This document shows positions 1 to 8,756 of a stretch of DNA of 64,000 nt, piece after piece. The position numbers and the translations under genes are program-made. The notes below the pieces were generated by a model, which was given only the letters and a program-made list of their open reading frames with translations, ran no database searches and was not told the DNA's origin. The DNA comes from Clostridium cavendishii DSM 21758 (GTDB lineage Bacteria > Bacillota > Clostridia > Clostridiales > Clostridiaceae): positions 1-64,000 of the forward strand of contig NZ_FQZB01000003.1 of the NCBI RefSeq assembly GCF_900141845.1, written 5' to 3'. Positions within the stretch are counted from its first letter, which is position 1, and each line of letters begins with the position of its first letter.

Positions 1-3000
1 CCATATAATACATTATTTCCAGAACCACCATACAAAGAATCATTTCCTTCTTTTCCATATATTTCTGTTTTAGACCAATTCATCTGTGATGTTCCTTTAA
101 TCGTATCATTTTCAGAAGTTCCATATAGCTTCATTCCAACAGTTGTTAAATACTCTTTTACATCATTGAAGCTCATTTCTTTTCCATCGACAAACTTTAT
201 CTTTTCTAATGAAAAGTATCCGTTCTCAAAATATCTTGCTACTTTTATGCTATCCTTTGTTCCATTAACTTCTATTATTAAGTCTGTATTTGAGATTGTT
301 AATGTTACTTCATTAAAACTCAAATCTTTCATTAACAGTACATCTATATCTGAACCTGATGATGAACTGTTATCTATTATATCTTGTCCATACCCTTTTC
401 CGAATACATACGTGTCGTTTCCCGCTCCTCCGTCTAAATAATCGTTTCCAAGTCCACCATCTAAAATATCATCTCCTGCAGCTCCATATAACTTATCCTC
501 TCCACCATTTCCTTCAATTTTATCACTCCGATTTGATCCATATATAATTTCATTTTCATTAGTTCCTTCAACCTTAAATATCATATTCATTAAATCTTTA
601 ATTTCATATTTTATTCCATCCGAAAATTCTATTCTATCTATTTTATATGCATCGCTACTATAGAAATTCTTTATGGTTACATTACCACTTCCATCTTTCA
701 TTTCTATAATTAAATCATCTATTGACGCTTTAAAATTAACTTCTATTGATTTAATATCTTCCATTCTTAATATATCTACAGAGGTACTATATGAAGGATC
801 ATAATTGTTTATAGTATCAGTTCCATATCCTTTCTTATACACATATATATCATTTCCTGCTTTTCCTTCTAAATAATCATTGCCAGATCCACCATCTAGA
901 ACATCATCACCATCTCCACCATTTAATATATCATTTAATTGTGTACCTTTAACTCTAACTTTATAAATAGAATCAATTATAAATCCTAGTTCGTTGGATT
1001 TTGCTGTATAATAATTACTTAAACCTTTTATATCAACAAGTTTTTCAATTTTCATTGTTCTTAATGTAGACACAAATTCGTATAATAGCTCTTTTCCATC
1101 TTCAATGTTATTAGCTAAAACACTATCAAAATATCCAGTTATTTTTTCTAATTGTTTATCACCATATATTAAAGGAAGCACTTCTTTTAAGTGACTTTGT
1201 CCCATTAATTGATAATAAAAATTATCATATAACTGTTTAAATATATTTTCTAAAACTGCTGCTGCATTTATATTTGGGTTAGCTCCATTTACACCTTCAA
1301 ATTTGTTGCCAAAAAACTTTTCAATTACTGCAATTTTTTTGGCATCAATGTTTGTTCCCCTGCTAGTAGAATCAATCTTTTCACAACCTGTCCACTTATA
1401 TAATATTTTCAGAAAAATACTATGTCTATTATCTTCTTTTTTCTCGCTTACGAAAGCTTTTACTAAGGATCTTAATTCTCCAGTTTTATCAGCCATTATT
1501 GATTCACTAAGGCATTTTAAATCTCCTTTACCAAATAAATTTGGTAAGTTTAATACCTCTTCATCTACTTCAAAATTATCAAATGAATTTGAATCAAAAG
1601 TATCTCTTTCAAACAATAACTCACTAATATTATGTTTTGAGCCGTCTTTTTTTGTATAACTTCCTCTATTAACTTCTATTGTCCCTGAATCCATTTTGGA
1701 ATTTATATTTTTAGAGTATAAATCTATACTTTCTATTCCTAATTCTTCAAGAGTAAATAATTCGTTATTTTCTGAAATACCATCTTGTACTAAATCTCTC
1801 CAAACCCTTAATTTACTATAAATACTATCTTGCTTGTCGATTTTCCCATCATGATTTTCATCAAATTCTCCAAGTGCCATAAATCCACTTTTTGCAGTAG
1901 TACCATCTTGAAGCTTAGTAACATCACCGAATAGTTCTTGAGAATTATTTATAATCCCATCACCATTTTTATCATAAACAAGGAATCCATCATCTTTTCC
2001 TAACCAAGCTGTCTTCTCTTTTATTCCATTACTATCTAAATCAAAATAAACACCATTTGAAATACCAACAGTTTCTATTCCATCACCATCTAGATCAAGA
2101 GTAAGTGGATCGACTCGTGGTGGCGCTAATAGCGTTGATAACCTGAATAACTCTTTTAAGTCTTTAATTGGTGATAAAATAATATCATTTAACATTTTAA
2201 CAAGCATATTCTCTAAGCCTTGTATAAATATTAAGGGATCTTTTATTTGAGTTAGCCTTTCTACATCTTTTAATAATGATATTTTATCTACAAGTTTACT
2301 AAGTGGTCGTCCGTGTAATATATTTTCTAAATAAAGCTCTCTTGTAATCCATTCTGCAATCATAGACTTTTTAGTCCTTTGTCCTATTTTTGCTTCCCCA
2401 TTAACATCAAAATCAAATGCTTGCGTATAATGTCCTGTAGCTAATCCAAGAATAGTTCCATTAAGATCAGTTCCTAGAAGTTCATTTCCATCATCATCAG
2501 TATATTTAAATGTAATCTCCGGAAGACAAAATTTTCTTTTTTCTGAATGAAATAATGAGGCTCCAACTATATCATCATTTATTACACAATTTACCACTCC
2601 TGATTTTATTAAATTCATTCTTTCTTCAAAAGAAAGCGCTTGATCTATACCAGGTGCATCAAATGCAATTCCAGTTACCCCATCTATAGCCGCACAGGCA
2701 TATAATGCATTTGCTCCACCTTTTGAATGCCCTGTAACATAAACTTTGCCTTTTGAATTTTCTGTAGGATTAATTATACTCCTTCCATACATGTTTACAA
2801 ACCTTTTTACATCCTCAAATTGTAACGATTCTCCATTAACTCCCATTGTAACATTATCAACCCAATCAACTCCAAACTTTCCTTGATGTTGTCCCTCCGG
2901 AGTATTACTTTCAGACCCTCTAAATGCAAGATAAGAATTTCCTTCATTATCTTCAAATGCATATCCTACAAATCCATCATAATTCCCTGACTTATTATTA

Positions 3001-3245
3001 TTTTGATATCCTTTCAAAGTAAGATTTCTAAGTTCCGAAGAATCGTTTATTTTATCTATTATTCCATTAAATTCTTCGGTCGTTATTCCACCATTTGTTT
3101 TGAATTTATTTTTACCGACTTTATCCAAAACTTCACCTAAAGTCATAGTGTTATATTTTTCTGCATCTTCTGAAGTATCAGCGATATTTGCATATGCAAG
3201 TTGGCTTAGTAATAAATATTGCTGTTCTGTTAATCCTTTACTCAT
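1..3245 (-). CDS. RTX-like calcium-binding protein with N-terminal alpha/beta-hydrolase (lipase-like) domain, C-terminus beyond window
   Basis: The frame is open from an ATG at 3245 (MSKGLTEQQY) to the window edge, about 1081 codons. Residues 60-180 resemble Mbeg1/lipase-3 type hydrolases: an 'AFRGSES' strand and a nucleophile elbow TGHSKGG with Ser174. From about residue 383 there are EF-hand-like Asp/Gly loops (DLDGDGIET, DKNGDGIINN, DENHDGKID) followed by LRVW and ELGIESIDL, the module common in large RTX proteins. RTX nonapeptides follow at about 775-800, 910-950 and from 1060 to the edge (GGSGND, GGLGNDYLDGG), separated by HCBP-related spacers containing 'KGYGQDII'. No N-terminal signal peptide is visible. 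The gene lies 15 bp after a lipoprotein gene and probably shares its promoter. A secreted or surface lipase/bacteriocin-like role is inference. The missing 3' end would hold any secretion signal. Confidence 0.8.
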   Translation of the reverse strand, partial: MSKGLTEQQYLLLSQLAYANIADTSEDAEKYNTMTLGEVLDKVGKNKFKTNGGITTEEFNGIIDKINDSSELRNLTLKGYQNNNKSGNYDGFVGYAFEDNEGNSYLAFRGSESNTPEGQHQGKFGVDWVDNVTMGVNGESLQFEDVKRFVNMYGRSIINPTENSKGKVYVTGHSKGGANALYACAAIDGVTGIAFDAPGIDQALSFEERMNLIKSGVVNCVINDDIVGASLFHSEKRKFCLPEITFKYTDDDGNELLGTDLNGTILGLATGHYTQAFDFDVNGEAKIGQRTKKSMIAEWITRELYLENILHGRPLSKLVDKISLLKDVERLTQIKDPLIFIQGLENMLVKMLNDIILSPIKDLKELFRLSTLLAPPRVDPLTLDLDGDGIETVGISNGVYFDLDSNGIKEKTAWLGKDDGFLVYDKNGDGIINNSQELFGDVTKLQDGTTAKSGFMALGEFDENHDGKIDKQDSIYSKLRVWRDLVQDGISENNELFTLEELGIESIDLYSKNINSKMDSGTIEVNRGSYTKKDGSKHNISELLFERDTFDSNSFDNFEVDEEVLNLPNLFGKGDLKCLSESIMADKTGELRSLVKAFVSEKKEDNRHSIFLKILYKWTGCEKIDSTSRGTNIDAKKIAVIEKFFGNKFEGVNGANPNINAAAVLENIFKQLYDNFYYQLMGQSHLKEVLPLIYGDKQLEKITGYFDSVLANNIEDGKELLYEFVSTLRTMKIEKLVDIKGLSNYYTAKSNELGFIIDSIYKVRVKGTQLNDILNGGDGDDVLDGGSGNDYLEGKAGNDIYVYKKGYGTDTINNYDPSYSTSVDILRMEDIKSIEVNFKASIDDLIIEMKDGSGNVTIKNFYSSDAYKIDRIEFSDGIKYEIKDLMNMIFKVEGTNENEIIYGSNRSDKIEGNGGEDKLYGAAGDDILDGGLGNDYLDGGAGNDTYVFGKGYGQDIIDNSSSSGSDIDVLLMKDLSFNEVTLTISNTDLIIEVNGTKDSIKVARYFENGYFSLEKIKFVDGKEMSFNDVKEYLTTVGMKLYGTSENDTIKGTSQMNWSKTEIYGKEGNDSLYGGSGNNVLY

Positions 3246-3260
3246 AAACTTACACCTCTT

Positions 3261-4037
3261 TTAATATTTAAATTTTTTAACAATGTCTTCTTTATTGATT
3301 ACTTCATTTAATTTATCTAAATAAACAGCATTAATTAATTTTTTTTCATTATATAATTTATCTAGTTTTACATAATGTGATTTCTTTTTCTCTAAATCCT
3401 TTAAAACTTCATCTTTGTACTCACTTTTTAAATAATATACCCTAAAAGTAAATATTTCCATTCCATTGTTTTTTATATATGGTTCTATTATTTTGTTTAG
3501 ATTCTCCACTTCCTTTTTCTTATCTAAATTTCCTTCGCATGGAATATAGTAAGCCAATTCAAAATACACATCTCCATGTGCTTTACTAATAACCTCCTTA
3601 TAATCACAGTTTATATATTCTTGATCCTCTTTCTTATTTAAAACAAAATATACCCATATATCTTGTCCATAGATTTCTTTTAAAATTTTCTTTAACTCTT
3701 CTGTTCCTTGTTTAGACCATTTTTTTTCTAAATAGCTATCAATATATTTTCCAGGATTTCCAACATCCCATTGCACATCAAACTTCATATCCGGATTACT
3801 TTTTTTATAAGCTTGGCCATAATAATATTTTCCTGAAAACCCCTCGTTACTATGTTTAGTTAAATCACCTACTACAAATTCTTCACCATAAGTTTCATTT
3901 AAATATTTATTTACTTTGCTTTGTACATCTTTTGATTCTTTATTATCACAACTAATCATATTTCCTCCCACTAGAGTAGCTAATAGTAGCCATATTATTC
4001 CCCTCTTAATTTTCTTATTTTTTAAAATAATAAACAT
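3261..4037 (-). CDS. Predicted lipoprotein of unknown function
   Basis: About 258 residues. The N-terminus is basic (KNKKIKR), followed by a hydrophobic stretch and a lipobox-like end, NMISC, so the mature protein is probably membrane-anchored through that Cys. The rest is hydrophilic and Lys/Glu rich, with no family I recognise. A longer frame could start at the ATG at 4070, but that ATG overlaps the -10 box of a good promoter (4061-4089). The ATG at 4037 (MFIILKNKK) is therefore preferred. It is directly abutted by AAGGGAG, closer than usual, so the start is not certain. It is followed after 15 bp by the RTX-hydrolase gene. An immunity or accessory role for that protein is possible but unproven. 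Confidence 0.65.
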   Translation of the reverse strand: MFIILKNKKIKRGIIWLLLATLVGGNMISCDNKESKDVQSKVNKYLNETYGEEFVVGDLTKHSNEGFSGKYYYGQAYKKSNPDMKFDVQWDVGNPGKYIDSYLEKKWSKQGTEELKKILKEIYGQDIWVYFVLNKKEDQEYINCDYKEVISKAHGDVYFELAYYIPCEGNLDKKKEVENLNKIIEPYIKNNGMEIFTFRVYYLKSEYKDEVLKDLEKKKSHYVKLDKLYNEKKLINAVYLDKLNEVINKEDIVKKFKY

Positions 4038-4060
4038 CTCCCTTAAAATATTTCCCTTAC

Positions 4061-4089
4061 ATTTTACCATTTAATACTATAAATTTCAA
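4061..4089 (-). promoter_or_regulatory. Sigma-A type promoter for lipoprotein-RTX operon
   Basis: On the minus strand, TTGAAA (4089-4084), a 17-nt spacer and TAAAAT (4066-4061). Transcription would start near 4054, downstream of the ATG at 4070, which fixes the lipoprotein start at 4037. Confidence 0.6.
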
Positions 4090-4159
4090 TTTACTGTATT
4101 TTTATCATAATTTTATATTTATGAGCTTTTTATCTATTTAAAATTAACTTCAAAAATAA

Positions 4160-4200
4160 AATAGGCTTCATTAATCTTTAACCGATTAATAAAGCCTATT
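4160..4200 (-). terminator. Stem-loop terminator after aat
   Basis: Arms AATAGGCTT-C-ATTAATC and GATTAAT-A-AAGCCTATT pair with one mismatch around a 7-nt loop. The hairpin begins right after the aat stop codon, and its minus-strand 3' side runs into TTATTTTTG. Confidence 0.75.
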
Positions 4201-4201
4201 T

Positions 4202-4855
4202 CTATAAATTTATTCCTTCATCTATTAACTTCTGAAACTCTTCAAATTCTATAAACTTAGCTCCCATGCTTTCTAAATGATTAGTATGAACCTGGCAATC
4301 TATAAACAAAAAGCCATCATCCTTTAACCTATTAGCTAAAGAAATTAAAGCTGCTTTTGAAGAATTACTAACCTTTGAGAACATGCTCTCACCAAAGAAA
4401 CATTTTCCTAATTTAACTCCATATAGACCACCAACTAATTCATCATCTTTATATACTTCTACACTAGATGCTAATCCATGATTAAAAAGATTTATATATG
4501 CTTCTCTCATCTCATTATGAATCCAAGTCCCATCGCCATTTTGCTCCCTAAGACTTTTACAATTGCTTATAACACCTTCGAAATCCTTGTCAAAGGTCAC
4601 TTTAAATTCACCTTTTTTTAATATTTTCTTCATTGATTTTGATACTTTAACTTCTTCTGGTTTTAATATAAATCTAGGTTTTATACACCACCATAAAATT
4701 GGTTCACCTTTATTATACCAAGGAAATATCCCATTTTTATAAGCTAATACTAGCCTTTCTAGACTCAAATCTCCACCTACAGCTAAAAGACCATCCTCTT
4801 CTGCTAAATATGGACTTGGAAATATTATTTCTTTTGTAAGTCTAAATACAGGCAT
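4202..4855 (-). CDS. aat: Leucyl/phenylalanyl-tRNA--protein transferase
   Basis: About 217 residues, the usual family length. It transfers Leu or Phe from aminoacyl-tRNA to N-terminal Lys/Arg of proteins, creating N-degrons for ClpS/ClpAP. Family signatures are FPWYNKGEPILWW near the N-terminus, 'GLYGVKLGKCFFGESMFS' in the GNAT-like core and FIDCQVHTNHLESMGA. A GTG at 4864 lies 2 nt from the AAAGGAG site, whereas the ATG at 4855 (MPVFRLTKE) has about 10 nt spacing and matches the usual N-terminus, so the ATG is chosen. It lies downstream of clpS-clpA but beyond a strong hairpin, so it may be transcribed separately or by read-through. Confidence 0.93.
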   Translation of the reverse strand: MPVFRLTKEIIFPSPYLAEEDGLLAVGGDLSLERLVLAYKNGIFPWYNKGEPILWWCIKPRFILKPEEVKVSKSMKKILKKGEFKVTFDKDFEGVISNCKSLREQNGDGTWIHNEMREAYINLFNHGLASSVEVYKDDELVGGLYGVKLGKCFFGESMFSKVSNSSKAALISLANRLKDDGFLFIDCQVHTNHLESMGAKFIEFEEFQKLIDEGINL

Positions 4856-4873
4856 AATAATCACACTCCTTTA

Positions 4874-4907
4874 AAAAATCTAGTGATTCTAAAATCACTA
4901 GATTTTT
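4874..4907. terminator. Perfect 15-bp stem-loop between clpA and aat
   Basis: AAAAATCTAGTGATT pairs perfectly with its complement across a 4-nt loop and has T/A runs on both sides. It probably ends or attenuates the clpS-clpA transcript about 140 nt after clpA, just upstream of the aat ribosome binding site. Confidence 0.8.
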
Positions 4908-5044
4908 AAGCTAATTCTTCATTTAACATTAGTAATTTAAATCTTAAAATAAAATCAATAATTTTCAACTATCAATCCTACATTTCTAATTATATATATC
5001 ATTTTTATTTTCTAAAAAAATACTATAATTAATAAACGCTATAC

Positions 5045-7300
5045 TTATCCTATTTCTAAAGTAAATTCTTCATCCTTAATATCTATAGTACCTTTTCCAC
5101 CTTTACTTAAAGCTCCAAATAAAATTTCGTCAATAAGTATAGGTTTTATTTTTGAATTTATTAATCTTATTATTTCTCTAGCTCCAAACTCTCTTGAAAC
5201 TCCTTTTTTAGCTACATATTTTACAACCTCTTCTGTAAAACTTATATCCACATTTTTATCTTTAAGCATAACTTTAAAGTTTTTAAGTTCTTTCCTTACT
5301 ATGTTTAATGCCATTTCATCATTCACATGATTAAATACTACTATTTTATCTAATCTATTTCTAAACTCAGGCGTAAATACCTTTTTAACTTCTTCATTTA
5401 TTGCTTCCCCTACTATTTCTCTTTCTCCAAACCCTACTAGTTTTTTACCAATATTACTAGCTCCCGCATTTGAAGTCATTATTAAAATAACGTTTCTAAA
5501 GTCAGCTTTTCTTCCTTTGTTATCTGTAAGAGTAGCATAATCCATAACTTGCAGAAGTACGTTTAATATATCACCATGAGCCTTTTCGACTTCATCTAAA
5601 AGAAGTACTGCATGAGGCTTCTTTCTAATAGCATCTGTAAGAAGTCCTCCTTCTTCATAACCTACATATCCTGGAGGTGAACCTATAAGTTTTGATGCTG
5701 CATGTTTTTCTGCATATTCACTCATATCAAATCTAATCAAATCTATACCTAAACTTTCAGAAAGCTTTCTTGCTATTTCAGTCTTTCCAACTCCAGTTGG
5801 TCCTACAAAAAGCATAGATGCTACTGGTTTTCCTTCAGCATTCAACCCAGCTCTACTCATTTTTATACATCTTACTACTTCTTTTATAGCCTTATCTTGA
5901 CCAAACACATTTTCCTTTAATATACCTTCTAGGTTCTTCAAAGAATTTATCTCATTTTTCTCTACTGTCTTTTTAGGTATATGACATATCTTTGATATTA
6001 TTTCTTCTATAATTTTTTCGTCTATAACGCTATCTTCTAACTCTTCTTTTTTATTCATACTAATATATGAACCAGCTTCATCTATTATATCTATTGCCTT
6101 ATCTGGTAGATATCTGTCATTTATATATTTAGCTGACAAATTAACAGCTGTTTTAATTGCATCCTCTGTATACTTTACATTATGATAATTTTCATAATTA
6201 ACTTTTAATCCATTTATTATGTCTATAGTTTCATCTATAGATGGCTCTTTAACTTCTATAGTTTGAAATCTTCTTATTAACGCTTTATCATTTTCAAAGT
6301 ATTTTTTATATTCTTCAAAAGTAGTTGCTCCTATAAATCTTATCTTTCCTTCCATTAAATAAGGTTTTAAAAGATTTGAAGCATCTAAAGAACCAGCTCC
6401 TAATGATCCTGCCCCCACTATATTATGAATTTCATCTATATATACTATAGGGTTATCTTTTTTCTTAAGCTCATCTAATACCTTTTTAATCCTCTCTTCA
6501 AAATCTCCCCTATATTTAGTTCCTGCAAGAACAGACCCTATATCTAAAGAATATATCTCTGAGCCTTTAAGCTTTTCTGGTACCTCTCCACTTAATAGTC
6601 TTTCCGCAAGTCCCATAACTATAGCTGTTTTTCCAACACCAGGTTCTCCCACATGAACAGGATTGTTTTTAGTTCTCCTACATAATATTTGAAGTGTTCT
6701 TTCTATAATATCTTCTCTCCCTATTAAAGGATCAATCCCATCTTTTTTAACTGACTCATTTAAATTTACAGTATATTTATTTAGAAGCTTTTCTTTGGAA
6801 ACTAATTCTGAATTTTCTTCATAATCTAGCTCTTCTTCATCATCTAACAAATCATTTTTCTCAGTATCTTCTAGCTCTTCTCTTCCATGCGATAAATAAT
6901 ATAATAAATCTGTCTTGTTAACTCCACTTTCCTCTAAAAAATATAAAGCATAACTTTCCTCTAAATTATATATTGCAGCTATTATATGCTCAACTTCTAT
7001 AACTTCCTTGCCGCAATTGATTACATGCTCACTAGCCATAAGTAATACTTGTTGAAAGCTATAACTTTCTTCTAAATTTATTTGTTTCTCAACTTTTTCT
7101 AAAAAATTATCCATATAATTTTTCAAATTCTTTTTTAAGCTATCTATATCACACTCTAAATTTTCTAATATTCCTTGAATCTCTTCATCTTCTAATGCTG
7201 AATATAGTAAGTGTTCTGCTGTAACATATTCATGCTTATTGTTTCTAGCTTCATCTAAAGCTCTTATTATTAAATCATTTGCGTCCTTAGATACTATCAT
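5045..7300 (-). CDS. clpA: ATP-dependent Clp protease ATP-binding subunit ClpA
   Basis: 751 residues, the length of ClpA rather than ClpB or ClpC (no long middle domain). An N-terminal Clp repeat domain (1-140) and an acidic linker precede the first AAA module (Walker A GEPGVGKT at about 218, preceded by PLIGRE). The second AAA module has GPTGVGKTE and GSPPGYVGYEEGG. A 'KKLVGFG' stretch sits where the ClpP-docking IGF/L loop is expected. It unfolds substrates for ClpP and accepts N-degron substrates from ClpS. It starts 3 bp after clpS. No clpP is in the window. Confidence 0.95.
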   Translation of the reverse strand: MIVSKDANDLIIRALDEARNNKHEYVTAEHLLYSALEDEEIQGILENLECDIDSLKKNLKNYMDNFLEKVEKQINLEESYSFQQVLLMASEHVINCGKEVIEVEHIIAAIYNLEESYALYFLEESGVNKTDLLYYLSHGREELEDTEKNDLLDDEEELDYEENSELVSKEKLLNKYTVNLNESVKKDGIDPLIGREDIIERTLQILCRRTKNNPVHVGEPGVGKTAIVMGLAERLLSGEVPEKLKGSEIYSLDIGSVLAGTKYRGDFEERIKKVLDELKKKDNPIVYIDEIHNIVGAGSLGAGSLDASNLLKPYLMEGKIRFIGATTFEEYKKYFENDKALIRRFQTIEVKEPSIDETIDIINGLKVNYENYHNVKYTEDAIKTAVNLSAKYINDRYLPDKAIDIIDEAGSYISMNKKEELEDSVIDEKIIEEIISKICHIPKKTVEKNEINSLKNLEGILKENVFGQDKAIKEVVRCIKMSRAGLNAEGKPVASMLFVGPTGVGKTEIARKLSESLGIDLIRFDMSEYAEKHAASKLIGSPPGYVGYEEGGLLTDAIRKKPHAVLLLDEVEKAHGDILNVLLQVMDYATLTDNKGRKADFRNVILIMTSNAGASNIGKKLVGFGEREIVGEAINEEVKKVFTPEFRNRLDKIVVFNHVNDEMALNIVRKELKNFKVMLKDKNVDISFTEEVVKYVAKKGVSREFGAREIIRLINSKIKPILIDEILFGALSKGGKGTIDIKDEEFTLEIG

Positions 7301-7303
7301 ATT

Positions 7304-7603
7304 TTACTCCTCTTCTATAACAAGCTTAAATGGAAATCCTTCTTCTTTAGCTAAACCAATAGCTTTAGAAACTTTAGTTACAGCTATATCATAAGGATAA
7401 ACGCCAGCTATACCTCTTCCTTTTTTATGAACATCCATCATTATTTTTGTTGCCTCTTCTATTTTCTTATTAAATATATTCATAAGTACATCTACTACAA
7501 ATTCCATAGTAGTATAATCATCATTAAACATAACAACCTTATAATTTTTAGGCTTTTTTGTTTTAACTTGATTTTTTTCTATGGTTACTATATTATGTTC
7601 CAT
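7304..7603 (-). CDS. clpS: ATP-dependent Clp protease adaptor ClpS
   Basis: 99 residues. It is the N-recognin that delivers proteins with Leu/Phe/Tyr/Trp N-termini to ClpA. The substrate-pocket residues are present: FNDDYTTMEF (Asn27, Asp28-Asp29, gatekeeper Met33) and VHKKGRG (His59), equivalent to N34/D35/D36/M40/H66 in E. coli. A TTG at 7615 would extend the frame, but GGAGG lies 5 nt before the ATG at 7603, so the ATG is the start. It forms a two-gene unit with clpA, 3 bp apart. Confidence 0.95.
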   Translation of the reverse strand: MEHNIVTIEKNQVKTKKPKNYKVVMFNDDYTTMEFVVDVLMNIFNKKIEEATKIMMDVHKKGRGIAGVYPYDIAVTKVSKAIGLAKEEGFPFKLVIEEE

Positions 7604-7633
7604 ATTATCCTCCAACTAAAATATATAAAAACA

Positions 7634-7654
7634 GGATGTGATATACCCACACCC
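7634..7654 (-). promoter_or_regulatory. Terminator-like hairpin in clpS leader (possible attenuator)
   Basis: On the minus strand a GGGTGTG / CACATCC stem with a 7-nt loop is followed by TGTTTTT. It lies between the clpS promoter and the clpS ribosome binding site. It could be an attenuator, or it could end the upstream membrane-protein transcript if the promoter at 7675-7703 is not used. Confidence 0.4.
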
Positions 7655-7674
7655 TTATAATGTTATTTATATTC

Positions 7675-7703
7675 ATTATATTAATTAAATATATTAATAT
7701 CAA
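7675..7703 (-). promoter_or_regulatory. Sigma-A type promoter for clpS-clpA
   Basis: TTGATA, a 17-nt spacer and TATAAT on the minus strand, about 65-70 nt upstream of the clpS ATG. The match is near consensus, although the local A+T richness lowers specificity. Confidence 0.6.
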
Positions 7704-7725
7704 TACCAGAAAATTCTCGCTTTTC

Positions 7726-8739
7726 TTATATATTTAAATCTGCCTTTCTATTATTTACATATTCTCGTAGGTTATCATTTTTTGAAAAAGCAATTTTTAT
7801 ATTCTCTTCTGTATAACCAACTAATATCCATGGCATTTTTTCTCTTAATTTTTCCATAAGTATTATAACATCTTTCTTACTAAGCTTTATCCCTTCTTTT
7901 CCCCCACCATCTAAAATTACTGTCATATTATAAGTTTTACCTGTTGGGATATAATTAATTGAATGTTTAATCGTGCCTAAATATACCCATAATATCTCTT
8001 CTAATTTTACAATTTTCATATCAAAGGCACCTATACCCACTAACCATCTATCATTATATATTGCCTTTCCAACTTTAAAACTATTCTTCATAAAAACATC
8101 ATAATCAAATTCATCTATTATCGAATCTGCAAATCCAAACTCTTCAAGCTTTAAATATATAGGATCCCTTGTTATATCAAAAAGTCGTCTAATATATTTA
8201 AAAAATAAAAATATGCCGCCTATAACTAAAACAGTTTCAAATAATGAAAATAACATCTCTTTTATAGATATACTTTGACAATCTAAAATACTATCATTTA
8301 AATTTCCTGTCAATTCTATATCATTTTGTTTTAGTAGATTTTTATTTATTTTTGTTATTTCATCACCCTTTTTAGTTCTAAAGTAACCTGAATATATTTT
8401 ATCATTTATGTTTTTTTCAGCTACTACTACAATTAAAACTTGATTTTTTAATGGTATAGCCACATATCTACTACTTTCATCAAAACTGAGCCCTCTTGTT
8501 TTTTTAACAATCCCTAAATCTACAGCTCCTTCAGAACTTACACTACAAGGTTTATTTCTAAGATTTTCTATATCATTAAAATTCTCTAAAGTATACTTCT
8601 CTGGTGTTTTTATCTTACAATAAATTTTAGTAAACTGTTCTCCTAATAAAACTAAACATCCTAATATAATTAAAATAACCATCAATATCTTGTAAAAACT
8701 AGACTTCCTTACATTCTTTTTTATTAGATTTCCCTTCAT
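7726..8739 (-). CDS. Membrane protein of unknown function
   Basis: 337 residues. One hydrophobic segment lies near the N-terminus (about 17-38) and a second at about 168-185 (ETVLVIGGIFLFFKYI). An extracytoplasmic domain of about 125 residues lies between them and a soluble C-terminal domain of about 150 residues follows, containing 'WLVGIGAFDMKIVKLEEILW'. I do not recognise a characterised family with certainty; it may belong to the DUF6709-type group. It follows another membrane protein gene by 17 bp, and the two are probably co-expressed. Confidence 0.7.
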   Translation of the reverse strand: MKGNLIKKNVRKSSFYKILMVILIILGCLVLLGEQFTKIYCKIKTPEKYTLENFNDIENLRNKPCSVSSEGAVDLGIVKKTRGLSFDESSRYVAIPLKNQVLIVVVAEKNINDKIYSGYFRTKKGDEITKINKNLLKQNDIELTGNLNDSILDCQSISIKEMLFSLFETVLVIGGIFLFFKYIRRLFDITRDPIYLKLEEFGFADSIIDEFDYDVFMKNSFKVGKAIYNDRWLVGIGAFDMKIVKLEEILWVYLGTIKHSINYIPTGKTYNMTVILDGGGKEGIKLSKKDVIILMEKLREKMPWILVGYTEENIKIAFSKNDNLREYVNNRKADLNI

Positions 8740-8756
8740 AATACATTTCCCCCAAA

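Noticed and set aside
166..1659. Plus-strand open frames across the RTX gene
   Set aside because: They lie opposite the continuous minus-strand RTX frame, lack ribosome binding sites and have composition typical of antisense shadows.
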